Below the pieces are notes generated by a model. The model worked only from the letters and a program-made list of their open reading frames with translations, was not told the DNA's origin and did no database searches. 64,000 bases of DNA from contig DASXUG010000017.1 of the NCBI GenBank assembly GCA_036504995.1, forward strand, positions 1-64,000, given 5' to 3'. The position numbers were made by a program, and so were the translations under genes. Of this stretch, positions 7,152 to 14,859 are shown one piece after another. Origin of the DNA: DASXUG01 sp036504995 (GTDB taxonomy: Bacteria; Pseudomonadota; Gammaproteobacteria; Burkholderiales; Methylophilaceae). Position 1 is the first letter of the stretch, and each line of letters starts with the position of its first letter.

Positions 7152-8987
7152 GTGCGCAAGCGTAGCTGGTTTTTAATCGAGAGTGCTGCTCACCATCTAT
7201 CATCTGTTATGAGCTTACCCCCAATCATACGTAACATCGTTTTGTTCTTCACACTGATGCTAACCCTGAGCGTTAGTGATGCCCAAACCCCGCCTTTAGA
7301 AATGCCTCAGGTAGAAATGCAATTGATAGGCCCAGCAAATAGCTCAGCTGACGTTGGGCTTGCTGGCGTAGTTGCGTTAGATTTTCCTGTGGTAAATGCT
7401 GAGATCGTTGCAAAGTGCGTATCTGGAGAGCCCATCAGAGCCCGTACAAGCAATACAGGGGATTTCTCTCTTGACGTAAAATCTACCCAGCTGCCTTGCA
7501 TGCTAGAAGCGAGGAGTGGTCTGGTGGATGGTGCAGAAAATCAAGTGGTGTTGCATAGCGTGGCCTATCAGTTAGGGGTTGCTAATATCACACCGCTAAG
7601 TGAGCTGGCCTTAGCGTATGCATTTGCCAAATCCCCTAGCGTGAAATTTGCTAAGTTGACCAGTGCCAATTTTCAGAGCGCAAATATCCCCAACGAAGAT
7701 GCATTACAAGCAGGGCAGGATTATGTGGTGCAACAATTGTTTGCCAATGACTTGGGTGTACCGCCGACAGATAGCATTCACGTTGTGATGCACGGCGGCG
7801 CTGGCGTTGAGAAAGTTCTGAGCACATTGCTAGAGAAAGTTGCATTAAGCCAACATAAGTTCACTAGCCTAGTAGAGGTTGCCGCAAATAAAGCTGCGTG
7901 GGCAGAAACCTTGAAACCAGCACAAGTAGTATGGCGCTGGACACAACCTAAAGCCTTGCCTGAACCCTTAACTCCGCCAAATAATCCAATGACTAACGAG
8001 AAAGTAGAGCTAGGCCGCTACTTGTTTTATGACGTACGATTGTCAGGTAATCAAACATTTTCATGTGCCAGTTGCCATCATCAAGATAAAGCGTTTACTG
8101 ATGGCAAACCTCTGGGTGTAGGCTCTACTGGCGAGGTACATCCGCGAGGCCCTATGAGCTTGGGGAACGTCGCTTACAATCCAACTTTAACTTGGGCACA
8201 CCCTGATAAACGTGATTTGGAATTGCAAATTGATGCACCATTTTTTGGCGATCATCCGATTGAAATGGGCGTGAATGAGGGCAATAAGGCAGAGATTCTG
8301 CAACGCTTAATGTCTGACGCAAAATATCCCTCAAAATTTAAAGCGGCTTTCCCACAACAAGATAATATAGTTTCTTGGACAAATGTTAAAAAAGCGATTG
8401 CTTCATTTGAGCGCACATTACTCACAGCTAATAGTCGTTATGACAAGCCGCATGGCAAAGGGACTAATTTGCCGTGGACAGATGCTGAGGAAAATGGGCG
8501 TGTATTGTTTTTTACTACGGCCAATTGTTTTCAGTGTCATGGTAACTACAACTTTACAGATACAGCAATGCACCTTGGCATGCCTGACCCTGAGCTGAGG
8601 TTTCATAATACTGGGCTATTCAATATTGGTGGAACGGGTGCTTTTCCCGAAAAAAATCGCGGTATTTTTGAAATCACAGGCCAAGCCAAGGATATGGGTA
8701 AATTTAAAGCCCCTACACTACGCAATATTGCAGTGACCGCGCCTTATATGCATGATGGTTCGCTGGCTACATTAGAGGATGTGCTCAACTTTTATGGTGA
8801 CCACGGGCGCAATATTACCTCTGGTCCTAATGCTGGTGATGGTCGGGCCAATCCGTTTAAAAGTGAGCATGTAAACAATATTAAACTGAGTGAGCAAGAC
8901 AAAGCCGATATTATTGCATTCCTAAAAACACTGACGGACGACGAGTTTTTGACCAACCCCAAGTTGTCTGACCCTTTCAAGAAATAG
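7152..8987 (+). CDS. exported di-heme cytochrome c peroxidase/MauG-MbnH-like protein
   Basis: This 611-residue exported protein binds two c-type hemes: CASCH at 305-309 and CFQCH at 459-463. The C-terminal ~330 residues follow the bacterial cytochrome c peroxidase/MauG plan (VELGRYLFYDVRLSG, APYMHDGSLATLEDV) and most resemble the di-heme MbnH/MXAN_0977-type branch. It probably oxidises a periplasmic substrate or reduces peroxide. About 250 residues before it form an extra N-terminal region, the first part looking like a beta-sandwich carboxypeptidase-regulatory-like domain. GTG 7152 has TGGAG at 7141-7145; an alternative ATG at 7209 gives a tidier signal peptide but has no ribosome site. It stands alone, with no partner gene nearby. 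Confidence 0.8.
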   Translation: MRKRSWFLIESAAHHLSSVMSLPPIIRNIVLFFTLMLTLSVSDAQTPPLEMPQVEMQLIGPANSSADVGLAGVVALDFPVVNAEIVAKCVSGEPIRARTSNTGDFSLDVKSTQLPCMLEARSGLVDGAENQVVLHSVAYQLGVANITPLSELALAYAFAKSPSVKFAKLTSANFQSANIPNEDALQAGQDYVVQQLFANDLGVPPTDSIHVVMHGGAGVEKVLSTLLEKVALSQHKFTSLVEVAANKAAWAETLKPAQVVWRWTQPKALPEPLTPPNNPMTNEKVELGRYLFYDVRLSGNQTFSCASCHHQDKAFTDGKPLGVGSTGEVHPRGPMSLGNVAYNPTLTWAHPDKRDLELQIDAPFFGDHPIEMGVNEGNKAEILQRLMSDAKYPSKFKAAFPQQDNIVSWTNVKKAIASFERTLLTANSRYDKPHGKGTNLPWTDAEENGRVLFFTTANCFQCHGNYNFTDTAMHLGMPDPELRFHNTGLFNIGGTGAFPEKNRGIFEITGQAKDMGKFKAPTLRNIAVTAPYMHDGSLATLEDVLNFYGDHGRNITSGPNAGDGRANPFKSEHVNNIKLSEQDKADIIAFLKTLTDDEFLTNPKLSDPFKK

Positions 8988-9011
8988 CTTTACTTCACAT
9001 AGCTTTACTTC
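8984..9011. repeat. 15-bp tandem duplication at gene end
   Basis: ATAGCTTTACTTC occurs at 8984-8996 and again at 8999-9011. The first copy includes the di-heme protein stop codon. It looks like a small slippage duplication. Confidence 0.7.
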
Positions 9012-9035
9012 GCCCATGATGATTGCATATGGGCG
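9011..9035 (+). terminator. possible terminator after di-heme protein gene
   Basis: CGCCCAT (9011-9017) pairs perfectly with ATGGGCG (9029-9035) around an 11-nt loop, followed by only TTT. It sits 24 nt after the stop. Confidence 0.4.
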
Positions 9036-9092
9036 TTTGGCTGAGATCACAAAAACCATTTGTTTTGTAATAAGTGAGTCGCGTTAACAATT

Positions 9093-9110
9093 CTGTAATA
9101 ATTATTTCAT
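9093..9110 (+). promoter_or_regulatory. possible Pho box upstream of btaA
   Basis: The 18-mer at 9093-9110 (CTGTAATAATTATTTCAT) matches the E. coli PhoB consensus of two CTGTCAT-like half sites at 14 of 18 positions. A further CTGTCA half-site lies at 9127-9132, just before the btaA start. Regulation of betaine-lipid genes by phosphate starvation is known in other bacteria. AT-richness makes chance matches possible. Confidence 0.4.
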
Positions 9111-9145
9111 ATGATGCTTGAAATAACTGTCAGAAAGTATGCGCC

Positions 9146-10354
9146 TTGGAAAACAAAATCAGCCTCAAAGATACGCTCGACCAAAAAATATTCAATGCTA
9201 TTTATTCTCGCTCCCTCGTATATAACACTTGTTGGGAAGACCCTGCAGTAGACCGCCAGGCGCTAAAGTTAGGTGCAGACGATGTGATGGTGGTGATTAC
9301 CAGCGCTGGCTGTAATGTGCTGGATTACGCACTAGAAGGTCCTAAACGCATACATGCAGTCGATGCTAATCCACGTCAAACTGCTTTGCTTGAGTTGAAG
9401 TTGGCGGGTATTAAGCAATTGGCTTTTGGTGATTTCTTTAAAGTATTTGGCGAGGGCTATCATCCTGAGTTTCGTGAGGTGTATCACGATGCTGTGCGCA
9501 GCGAATTAAGTGATTTTGGCCGCGAATACTGGGATAAAAATTTAAACTGGTTTGCTAGCCGTCGCGGTAGCTTTTACTTCCATGGACTTTCAGGTTTTGT
9601 GGCCAAGCTATTTAGTACCTATTTGGCTTTGCGCCCAAGCTTGGCTGAACCAATCAACGCCTTGTTTCATACCACCAGTTTAGACGAGCAACGTCAAATT
9701 TACGACGAAAAAATACATCCACAAATGTGGGGTAAAGCCATGAACTGGGCAATTTCTCGTCAACTGACCATGAGCTTACTAGGGGTGCCTGGTCCGCAGC
9801 GCAAGGAAGTGATTGCCCAGCACGAAGGTGGCGTGGCTGGATTTATTCGCTCATGTATTGAGTACGTGTTCCGTCAATTACCCATGTGGGATAACTATTT
9901 CTGGAGCGTCTATATTCGCGGTAAATATGGCGAGCACTGCTGTCCAGAATATTTAAAGCGCGACAATTTTCTAGCGCTTAAAAATGGCTTGGCTGACCGG
10001 GTAATTCTGCACACCACCACGGTAACAGAGTTCTTGGATCATACTGAAGACCGCATATCAAGGTATGTGTTGCTGGATCATATGGATTGGATGGCAGGAT
10101 ATTATCCAGAAGCATTGCGAGATGAGTGGCGTGCAATTTTTGCAACAGCAACGCCCGATGCGCGTATTTTGTTCCGTAGCGCCCATGCCAAACCAGCCTA
10201 TTTAGAAAAGCTGCAAGTGGATGCTAAGCAAGGTGGTACGCGTACTAGCTTGCGAGATCGCTTACATTTTCAAGACGATTTGGCTGCTAGACTGCAGTTG
10301 CAAGATCGTGTGCACACCTACGCTGGCTTTCACATTGCGGATATTGCTGCATGA
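9146..10354 (+). CDS. btaA: SAM:diacylglycerol 3-amino-3-carboxypropyltransferase BtaA
   Basis: BtaA transfers the 3-amino-3-carboxypropyl group of SAM to diacylglycerol, the first step of the betaine lipid DGTS. The 402-residue protein shows the family's N-terminal SLVYNTCWEDP, a SAM-binding segment (VVITSAGCNVLDY, 49-61; AVDANPRQ, 71-78) and LLDHMDWM near residue 313. The start is TTG 9146: no ATG lies in frame after the preceding stop at 9119, and the ATG at 9139 is out of frame. The 4-nt overlap with btaB at 10351-10354 indicates coupled translation. A Pho-box-like site lies upstream. Confidence 0.9.
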   Translation: MENKISLKDTLDQKIFNAIYSRSLVYNTCWEDPAVDRQALKLGADDVMVVITSAGCNVLDYALEGPKRIHAVDANPRQTALLELKLAGIKQLAFGDFFKVFGEGYHPEFREVYHDAVRSELSDFGREYWDKNLNWFASRRGSFYFHGLSGFVAKLFSTYLALRPSLAEPINALFHTTSLDEQRQIYDEKIHPQMWGKAMNWAISRQLTMSLLGVPGPQRKEVIAQHEGGVAGFIRSCIEYVFRQLPMWDNYFWSVYIRGKYGEHCCPEYLKRDNFLALKNGLADRVILHTTTVTEFLDHTEDRISRYVLLDHMDWMAGYYPEALRDEWRAIFATATPDARILFRSAHAKPAYLEKLQVDAKQGGTRTSLRDRLHFQDDLAARLQLQDRVHTYAGFHIADIAA

Positions 10355-11046
10355 GTTTAGTGGCCGACGCGCGGATTCTGCTTAAGCTACTGCGAGGCAT
10401 GCCTTCGCGTGGTGAAGCAGCCAGTCGCTTGGAAGGTTTTTACGCGGGACAGGCCGAGGCTTATGATGCTTTTCGTGAGCGCTTATTGCATGGTCGCCGC
10501 GAGTTAATGCAACAACTGAATTTGCCTAAAGACGCGTGGGTGGTTGAGTTGGGTGGTGGTACTGGTCGCAATATCGACTTTTTAGGTCCGCTAGTTAGCC
10601 AAATACAGCAATATGAAGTGGTTGATTTGTGTCCATCGCTACTAAAAATTGCTCGCCAACGCAGTCAACATAGAAGCAATGTGAAAGTGACCGAGGCCGA
10701 TGCGTGCACTTATCAGCCAGAGATCCCTGTTGATTGTGTGATTTTTTCCTATAGCTTGACCATGATTCCAGACTGGCAAAGCGCACTTAATAATGCTATG
10801 ACTATGCTGAAGTCTGGTGGCAAAATCGCAGTGGTGGATTTTACCTTGTCAGAGCGTCAAGGTGGATTGATCAGCGCATTCTGGCGCAAGTGGTTTAGTC
10901 ATGATGGTGTGCATTTAAACCCAGCGCAGCGACATAGTTTGCAGCGCATGTTTCCCAATGCAAATTACTCAGAGTATTTTGCTAAAGTACCGTATTTGCC
11001 TTTTATTCGCGTGCCGTATTATCAATTTGTGGGCGTAAAAGCTTAA
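10351..11046 (+). CDS. btaB: diacylglycerylhomoserine N-methyltransferase BtaB
   Basis: BtaB trimethylates the amino group of diacylglycerylhomoserine with SAM, giving the phosphorus-free betaine lipid DGTS. The 231-residue class I methyltransferase has motif I VVELGGGTGRN (64-74), a motif II region ending in EVVDLCP and a post-motif DCVIFSYSLTMIP. It directly follows and overlaps btaA, which fixes the substrate assignment; alone it would only be called a SAM methyltransferase. It ends 8 nt before the convergent rpiA stop, with no visible terminator between them. Confidence 0.9.
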   Translation: MSLVADARILLKLLRGMPSRGEAASRLEGFYAGQAEAYDAFRERLLHGRRELMQQLNLPKDAWVVELGGGTGRNIDFLGPLVSQIQQYEVVDLCPSLLKIARQRSQHRSNVKVTEADACTYQPEIPVDCVIFSYSLTMIPDWQSALNNAMTMLKSGGKIAVVDFTLSERQGGLISAFWRKWFSHDGVHLNPAQRHSLQRMFPNANYSEYFAKVPYLPFIRVPYYQFVGVKA

Positions 11047-11054
11047 GGCCTTTG

Positions 11055-11729
11055 TTATTTTAGCGTTTCAATTTTGCCATTATCGGCAATGAGCACTAGG
11101 CTAGTTAATCCGTAAAATACCCCATGTTCAACCACTCCGGGTGTGTTGTTAAGCAGCGTATTCAGTGCTTGATCATCTAAGTCGCTAGGGAATTTCATAT
11201 CCAGCACATAGCTGCCGTGCGCGGTAACCGCCAGATTATCTTTGCCTGCATTCAGACGTATATCACCACTTGCACCAGCTTTTTCTAGGCTATGTTTCAC
11301 CAACTGCCATGCGCTGGGAATGACTTCAATCGGTATTACAAATTTTTCACCGATGCGGCTTACCAGCTTGCTTTTGTCTGCAACTACGACGAATTGGTCA
11401 GCTGCTTTGGCCAGCAATTTCTCCATGACTAAGTCTTGCCCGCGCCCCTTAAGTAAGGTTAGGTTAGGGGTAATTTCATCTGCGCCATCCACATATAAAT
11501 CAATCTTGCTTAGGTAAGCAATCGATTGCACTTTCAGCCCTGACGATTGCGCTTTAATCGCGCTAATGGTGGAGCTGGAAACAGTGGTGATTTGTAAACC
11601 TTCTTCTGTCTGCCGGCGCGCTAGCGCATCAATGAAATAGTTGGCGGTAGAGCCCGTACCCAAGCCCACGGTCATACCATTTTTGACGAGTTTTGCGGCT
11701 TCTAGTGCTACTAGTTCTTTGTCGTTCAT
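11055..11729 (-). CDS. rpiA: ribose-5-phosphate isomerase A
   Basis: RpiA interconverts ribose 5-phosphate and ribulose 5-phosphate. The 224-residue protein keeps GLGTGST (22-28), the catalytic YVDGADEI segment and KGRGQDLVMEK, all diagnostic of type A. In ribulose-monophosphate-cycle methylotrophs it also replenishes ribulose 5-phosphate for formaldehyde fixation. It is the last gene of a likely dhaL-dhaK-rpiA unit, 46 nt after dhaK. AAGGA lies upstream of the start. Confidence 0.95.
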   Translation of the reverse strand: MNDKELVALEAAKLVKNGMTVGLGTGSTANYFIDALARRQTEEGLQITTVSSSTISAIKAQSSGLKVQSIAYLSKIDLYVDGADEITPNLTLLKGRGQDLVMEKLLAKAADQFVVVADKSKLVSRIGEKFVIPIEVIPSAWQLVKHSLEKAGASGDIRLNAGKDNLAVTAHGSYVLDMKFPSDLDDQALNTLLNNTPGVVEHGVFYGLTSLVLIADNGKIETLK

Positions 11730-11775
11730 CTTGATTAATCCTTAAGTTTTGTTCGCTAAAAGCAAGTGCGCTTAG

Positions 11776-12780
11776 TTATATGCCCCAACGTAAACCCGCA
11801 GTATGTACTGGCGTATCCCAGTGCTGTTTAATTTCTTTATCAAGCAAGCATAGGGTGATAGATGCCCCAGCCATATCGAGGGCGGTGGTATAGTTGCCGA
11901 CTAATGAGCGGGCAATGCTAATGCCTTGTGCTTTGAGGAGTTTTGCGGCGGTGTTATAGATAAGGTAAAGTTCCATAAGTGGGGTTGCTGCAAAACCGTT
12001 GACTAGCAACAATACTTCGCTACCAGAACTTAATTTCATATCACGTTTGGCAAAGTCCTCTAAAATGGCGTTAACCAAGTCTGCAACAATGGCATCAGCT
12101 TCACGCATTTTTTCTCGGCGGCGACCTGGCTCGCCGTGAATACCTACCCCCATTTCAAGCTCGCTGTCATCAATATCAAAAGTTGGGCGGCCTGCGGCGG
12201 GAACTGTACAACTAGTGAGTGCTACCCCCATGCTGCCACAATGGCTGTTTACTTTGTCACCCAGTGCTTTACAGGTGGCTAAGTCAGCGCCAGTTTCAGC
12301 CAAACTGCCCACTACTTTTTCTACAATGACCGTACCTGCCACCCCGCGTCTGCCTGTCGTGTAAGTGGAGTTGATGACAGAGACATCGTCGCAAGTCAGT
12401 ACAGTGGCATGCTCGCAACTAAGCATTTCAGCCGCCATTTCAAAGTTCATGACATCGCCCGCATAGTTTTTGACAATAAATAGTACGCCTTTGCCACACT
12501 CCACTGCTTCTGCCGCCGCCAGCATTTGGTCTGGCGTAGGGGAGGTGAACACATATCCTGGGCAGGCGGCATCTAACATACCGTAGCCGACAAAGCCGCT
12601 GTGCAAGGGCTCATGCCCTGAACCGCCACCAGAAATAAGGGCGACTTTATTCTTAGCTTTATGTGCGCGGGTGAGATAATTGGGATCTAGGTTGAGGTTG
12701 ACTATATCGGCGTGTGCGCTGGCAAACCCACTCAGGCTCTCTGCTAATAGATTATCGACATCATTGATAAATTTTTTCAT
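11776..12780 (-). CDS. dhaK: dihydroxyacetone kinase subunit DhaK
   Basis: DhaK binds dihydroxyacetone covalently and presents it for phosphorylation to DHAP. The 334-residue protein has His56 (GGGSGHEP) and Asp109 (NYAGDVMNF), both at E. coli numbering, and the hemiaminal-forming His215 (GVGIHGEPG). The start is set at 12780 because AAGGGAG lies just upstream; an in-frame start 24 nt earlier would sit before that site. dhaL is immediately upstream and rpiA downstream. No dhaM phosphotransfer gene is in the window, so the phosphate donor is unclear. Confidence 0.95.
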   Translation of the reverse strand: MKKFINDVDNLLAESLSGFASAHADIVNLNLDPNYLTRAHKAKNKVALISGGGSGHEPLHSGFVGYGMLDAACPGYVFTSPTPDQMLAAAEAVECGKGVLFIVKNYAGDVMNFEMAAEMLSCEHATVLTCDDVSVINSTYTTGRRGVAGTVIVEKVVGSLAETGADLATCKALGDKVNSHCGSMGVALTSCTVPAAGRPTFDIDDSELEMGVGIHGEPGRRREKMREADAIVADLVNAILEDFAKRDMKLSSGSEVLLLVNGFAATPLMELYLIYNTAAKLLKAQGISIARSLVGNYTTALDMAGASITLCLLDKEIKQHWDTPVHTAGLRWGI

Positions 12781-12785
12781 GTTTT

Positions 12786-12792
12786 CTCCCTT
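12786..12792 (-). promoter_or_regulatory. ribosome binding site that sets the dhaK start
   Basis: AAGGGAG on the minus strand lies 5 nt before the ATG at 12780. This argues against the longer reading frame beginning at 12804. Confidence 0.7.
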
Positions 12793-12828
12793 AGGGTGCC
12801 TCAAACTACTTACGGCACTTATCGCGCT

Positions 12829-13449
12829 TTATAATAAATTACATACAGCCTCTATCATGACTTGGCAGCTTTTTGCTCCTGCATCGATATGTCCAACTGT
12901 ACGTTCACCTAGGCCAGCGGCACGGCCTTTGGTGGCAATCATGTTCTTGGTCGCTAGCATACTTTTTTCTGCTTCGGCCTTAATTGTGGAGGCTAATGTT
13001 TTGATATCCGTACTTTGTACCGCTAGGGTAGTGAATGTGCGAGAAACTGGGATTAAAACATCCAGCATGGTTTTTTCGCCTAAATCGGCTTTTCCACGCT
13101 GCATAATGGCTTGTACCCCAGCAGCGAAAGCGACCGCAATGTGGGCGATATTATTATCGCCATTTTCCTTAAGGGTTTTGCCCATACTGATAAAAAAGCT
13201 GGCAAATAAGGGACCTGACGCGCCGCCGATGGTAGACAGTAATTTCATGCCAATTTTATTGAGAGCGGCATCTGGGCTTAAGTTGGCTAGCTCCTCACTC
13301 ATGTTGGCGATACTAGCGCAGCCTCGCTTCATATTAATATAGTGGTCCCCATCCCCAATCTCGCGGTCTAGCGATTCAATTTGCGACTCGTTGGCTAAAA
13401 TGGCCTGATGGATGGCCGCAATGGCTTTTAAAATAAATGCTGTTTGCAT
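12829..13449 (-). CDS. dhaL: dihydroxyacetone kinase subunit DhaL
   Basis: DhaL is the nucleotide-binding subunit that transfers phosphate to DhaK-bound dihydroxyacetone. Metal-binding aspartates Asp28, Asp33 and Asp35 are visible in LDREIGDGDHYINMKRG. Family members usually read GDxDHG; a Tyr replaces that Gly here. The 206-residue length is typical. It is first in the dhaL-dhaK-rpiA unit, diverging from the RNA methyltransferase gene across a 50-nt gap. It could work with bound ADP and a PTS donor (DhaM) encoded elsewhere, or directly with ATP. Confidence 0.92.
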   Translation of the reverse strand: MQTAFILKAIAAIHQAILANESQIESLDREIGDGDHYINMKRGCASIANMSEELANLSPDAALNKIGMKLLSTIGGASGPLFASFFISMGKTLKENGDNNIAHIAVAFAAGVQAIMQRGKADLGEKTMLDVLIPVSRTFTTLAVQSTDIKTLASTIKAEAEKSMLATKNMIATKGRAAGLGERTVGHIDAGAKSCQVMIEAVCNLL

Positions 13450-13499
13450 AAGGTAGTCTCAGCTAAAATCCGATCAACATAATTAAGATTGTAACGCGC

Positions 13500-14297
13500 A
13501 TGACATTCAAACACATCACCTCCCGTGACAACCCCATATTTAAGCAACTCAAGCGATTAGCAGAATCATCACGCGAGCGTCGCAAAGAAGGTAAAACGCT
13601 ACTCGATGGCGCACATCTGGTAAGTGATTATATGCAAGCGTTTGGTGAGCCGCTACAACTCATTATTGCGGAAGGTCAATCCAGTCGAGAAGTCACAGGC
13701 ATGATACAAGATTTATCTGAAGTACCAACTATCATGGTGACTACATTAATGTTTGCTGAGCTAAGCCCTGTAGTCTCTCCCACGGGTTTATTGGCTTTAG
13801 TGAATACTCCGATGATTTCTCCACCAGAAAAAATTGATTTCGCGCTTATCCTGGAAGATATTCAAGACCCTGGTAATCTGGGTAGTCTGCTGCGTTCAGC
13901 CGCCGCGGCTGGAGTGGATGTTGTTTATTTGTCTCAAGGTTGCGCCGAAGCGTGGTCACCCAAGGCGCTCAGGGGTGGTCAAGGTGCGCAGTTTAGATTA
14001 TCAATCATAGAGCGCGCGGATTTAATCGCAGAAATCGAAAGCTTTAAGCAAAAGAATAATGCACAGGTGTTAGCAACGACGATGAATGGCGCTTCTTTAT
14101 ACCAGCAAGATCTGCGTGGACCTACTGCATTTGTCATGGGTAATGAAGGGAATGGGCTAAGTCCAGATGTTATTGAAGTGTCAACCCGAAGTGTTAGCGT
14201 GCCTATGAAAGATGCGGTGGAGTCATTGAATGTGACTTCCGCTGCGAGTGTGTGTTTATTCGAGGCGTTCAGGCAGAGGATGGTCACTATAGGCTAA
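13500..14297 (+). CDS. TrmH/SpoU-family RNA 2'-O-methyltransferase
   Basis: This 265-residue protein has the SPOUT trefoil-knot motifs: LEDIQDPGNLGSLLRSA (from residue 118), FVMGNEGNGLS, and VPMKDAVESLNVTSAAS near the C-terminus. An N-terminal substrate-binding domain begins with ITSRDNPIFKQLKRL, as in 23S rRNA methyltransferases of the TrmH type. The likely reaction is SAM-dependent ribose methylation of rRNA or tRNA. The exact target nucleotide cannot be read from sequence, so no symbol is given. ATG 13500 follows a 50-nt divergent promoter region. Confidence 0.9.
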   Translation: MTFKHITSRDNPIFKQLKRLAESSRERRKEGKTLLDGAHLVSDYMQAFGEPLQLIIAEGQSSREVTGMIQDLSEVPTIMVTTLMFAELSPVVSPTGLLALVNTPMISPPEKIDFALILEDIQDPGNLGSLLRSAAAAGVDVVYLSQGCAEAWSPKALRGGQGAQFRLSIIERADLIAEIESFKQKNNAQVLATTMNGASLYQQDLRGPTAFVMGNEGNGLSPDVIEVSTRSVSVPMKDAVESLNVTSAASVCLFEAFRQRMVTIG

Positions 14298-14447
14298 TGG
14301 TTAAGTATATTGACCGTTATCTATAATAAGGATTTTGTATCCAGTGTGGCGTTGATTATTTTCTGCAGCTAGCGGTCATAAAAATATTCAGCCAATCAAG
14401 TACGGTTTTAGTGGTGTCTATCAAATCATCAAATTTTTTTGAATATT

Positions 14448-14472
14448 CCGTCTCCTTTTTGAGACGGTTTTT
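14448..14472 (+). terminator. Rho-independent terminator
   Basis: CCGTCTC (14448-14454) pairs perfectly with GAGACGG (14461-14467) over a 6-nt loop and is followed by TTTTT. It lies 150 nt after the RNA methyltransferase stop. Confidence 0.75.
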
Positions 14473-14722
14473 AAAAAAATCAACTATTTAGAATGTAAAT
14501 TTCCCAAAAATGTTAACGTGAAGTTGCCTTATTTTTTTAACATATTGATTATTATGGTTAATTTTTTTACAAAAATGGTCTCTAGTATGAAAAGACATAA
14601 TGCAATTAGCTATGGCATATGATATGCTTACAGCGAAAGGATAAGGTGTTTAGTAAATACTTGCGCTTGAAGTAATCATGATTGATTCAGTAAAGTCCGC
14701 TGACTTGTCCAACAATACATAA

Positions 14723-14747
14723 GTACATCAAAGAAATCGTACATCAA
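14723..14747 (+). repeat. 9-bp direct repeat, 16-bp period
   Basis: GTACATCAA occurs twice, at 14723-14731 and 14739-14747, about 40 nt upstream of the sigma-28-like -35 element. This could be a tandem regulator-binding site. Confidence 0.5.
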
Positions 14748-14784
14748 TAAAACTAGTTTTTTATAAAATATTTGGGGTAGACCC

Positions 14785-14811
14785 TAAAGTTACAGAAAAC
14801 GTTGCCGTAAC
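14785..14811 (+). promoter_or_regulatory. sigma-28 (FliA) type promoter of the secreted protein gene
   Basis: TAAAGTTA (14785-14792), exactly 11 nt, then GCCGTAAC (14804-14811). The -35 matches TAAAGTTT at 7/8. The -10 keeps GCCG and matches GCCGATAA at 5/8. Transcription would start near 14818, about 40 nt before the ATG, a normal leader length. Confidence 0.5.
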
Positions 14812-14846
14812 ACTTAATAGATTCGGGGTATTAACTTTTTATTTTT

Positions 14847-14854
14847 GAAGGAGG
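14847..14854 (+). promoter_or_regulatory. strong ribosome binding site that sets the start
   Basis: GAAGGAGG lies 5 nt before ATG 14860. A TTG at 14845 would start inside this site, so the shorter frame is correct. Confidence 0.85.
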
Positions 14855-14859
14855 CTGCT

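Larger units (their letters stand above)
14298..14859. other. 562-bp non-coding stretch
   Basis: This AT-rich gap has no convincing coding sequence on either strand. It holds a Rho-independent terminator (14448-14467), a near-palindrome GCATAT-G-ATATGC (14615-14627), a 9-bp direct repeat GTACATCAA at 14723-14731 and 14739-14747, a sigma-28-like promoter (14785-14811) and a strong ribosome site (14847-14854). Everything after the terminator is probably the control region of the secreted protein gene. Confidence 0.7.

Noticed and set aside
14613..14629. TGGCATATGATATGCTT as a sigma-54 promoter (GG-N10-GC) for the secreted protein
   Set aside because: The match is part of the palindrome GCATAT-G-ATATGC and would give a 220-nt leader; the sigma-28-like site at 14785-14811 fits better in both match and spacing.
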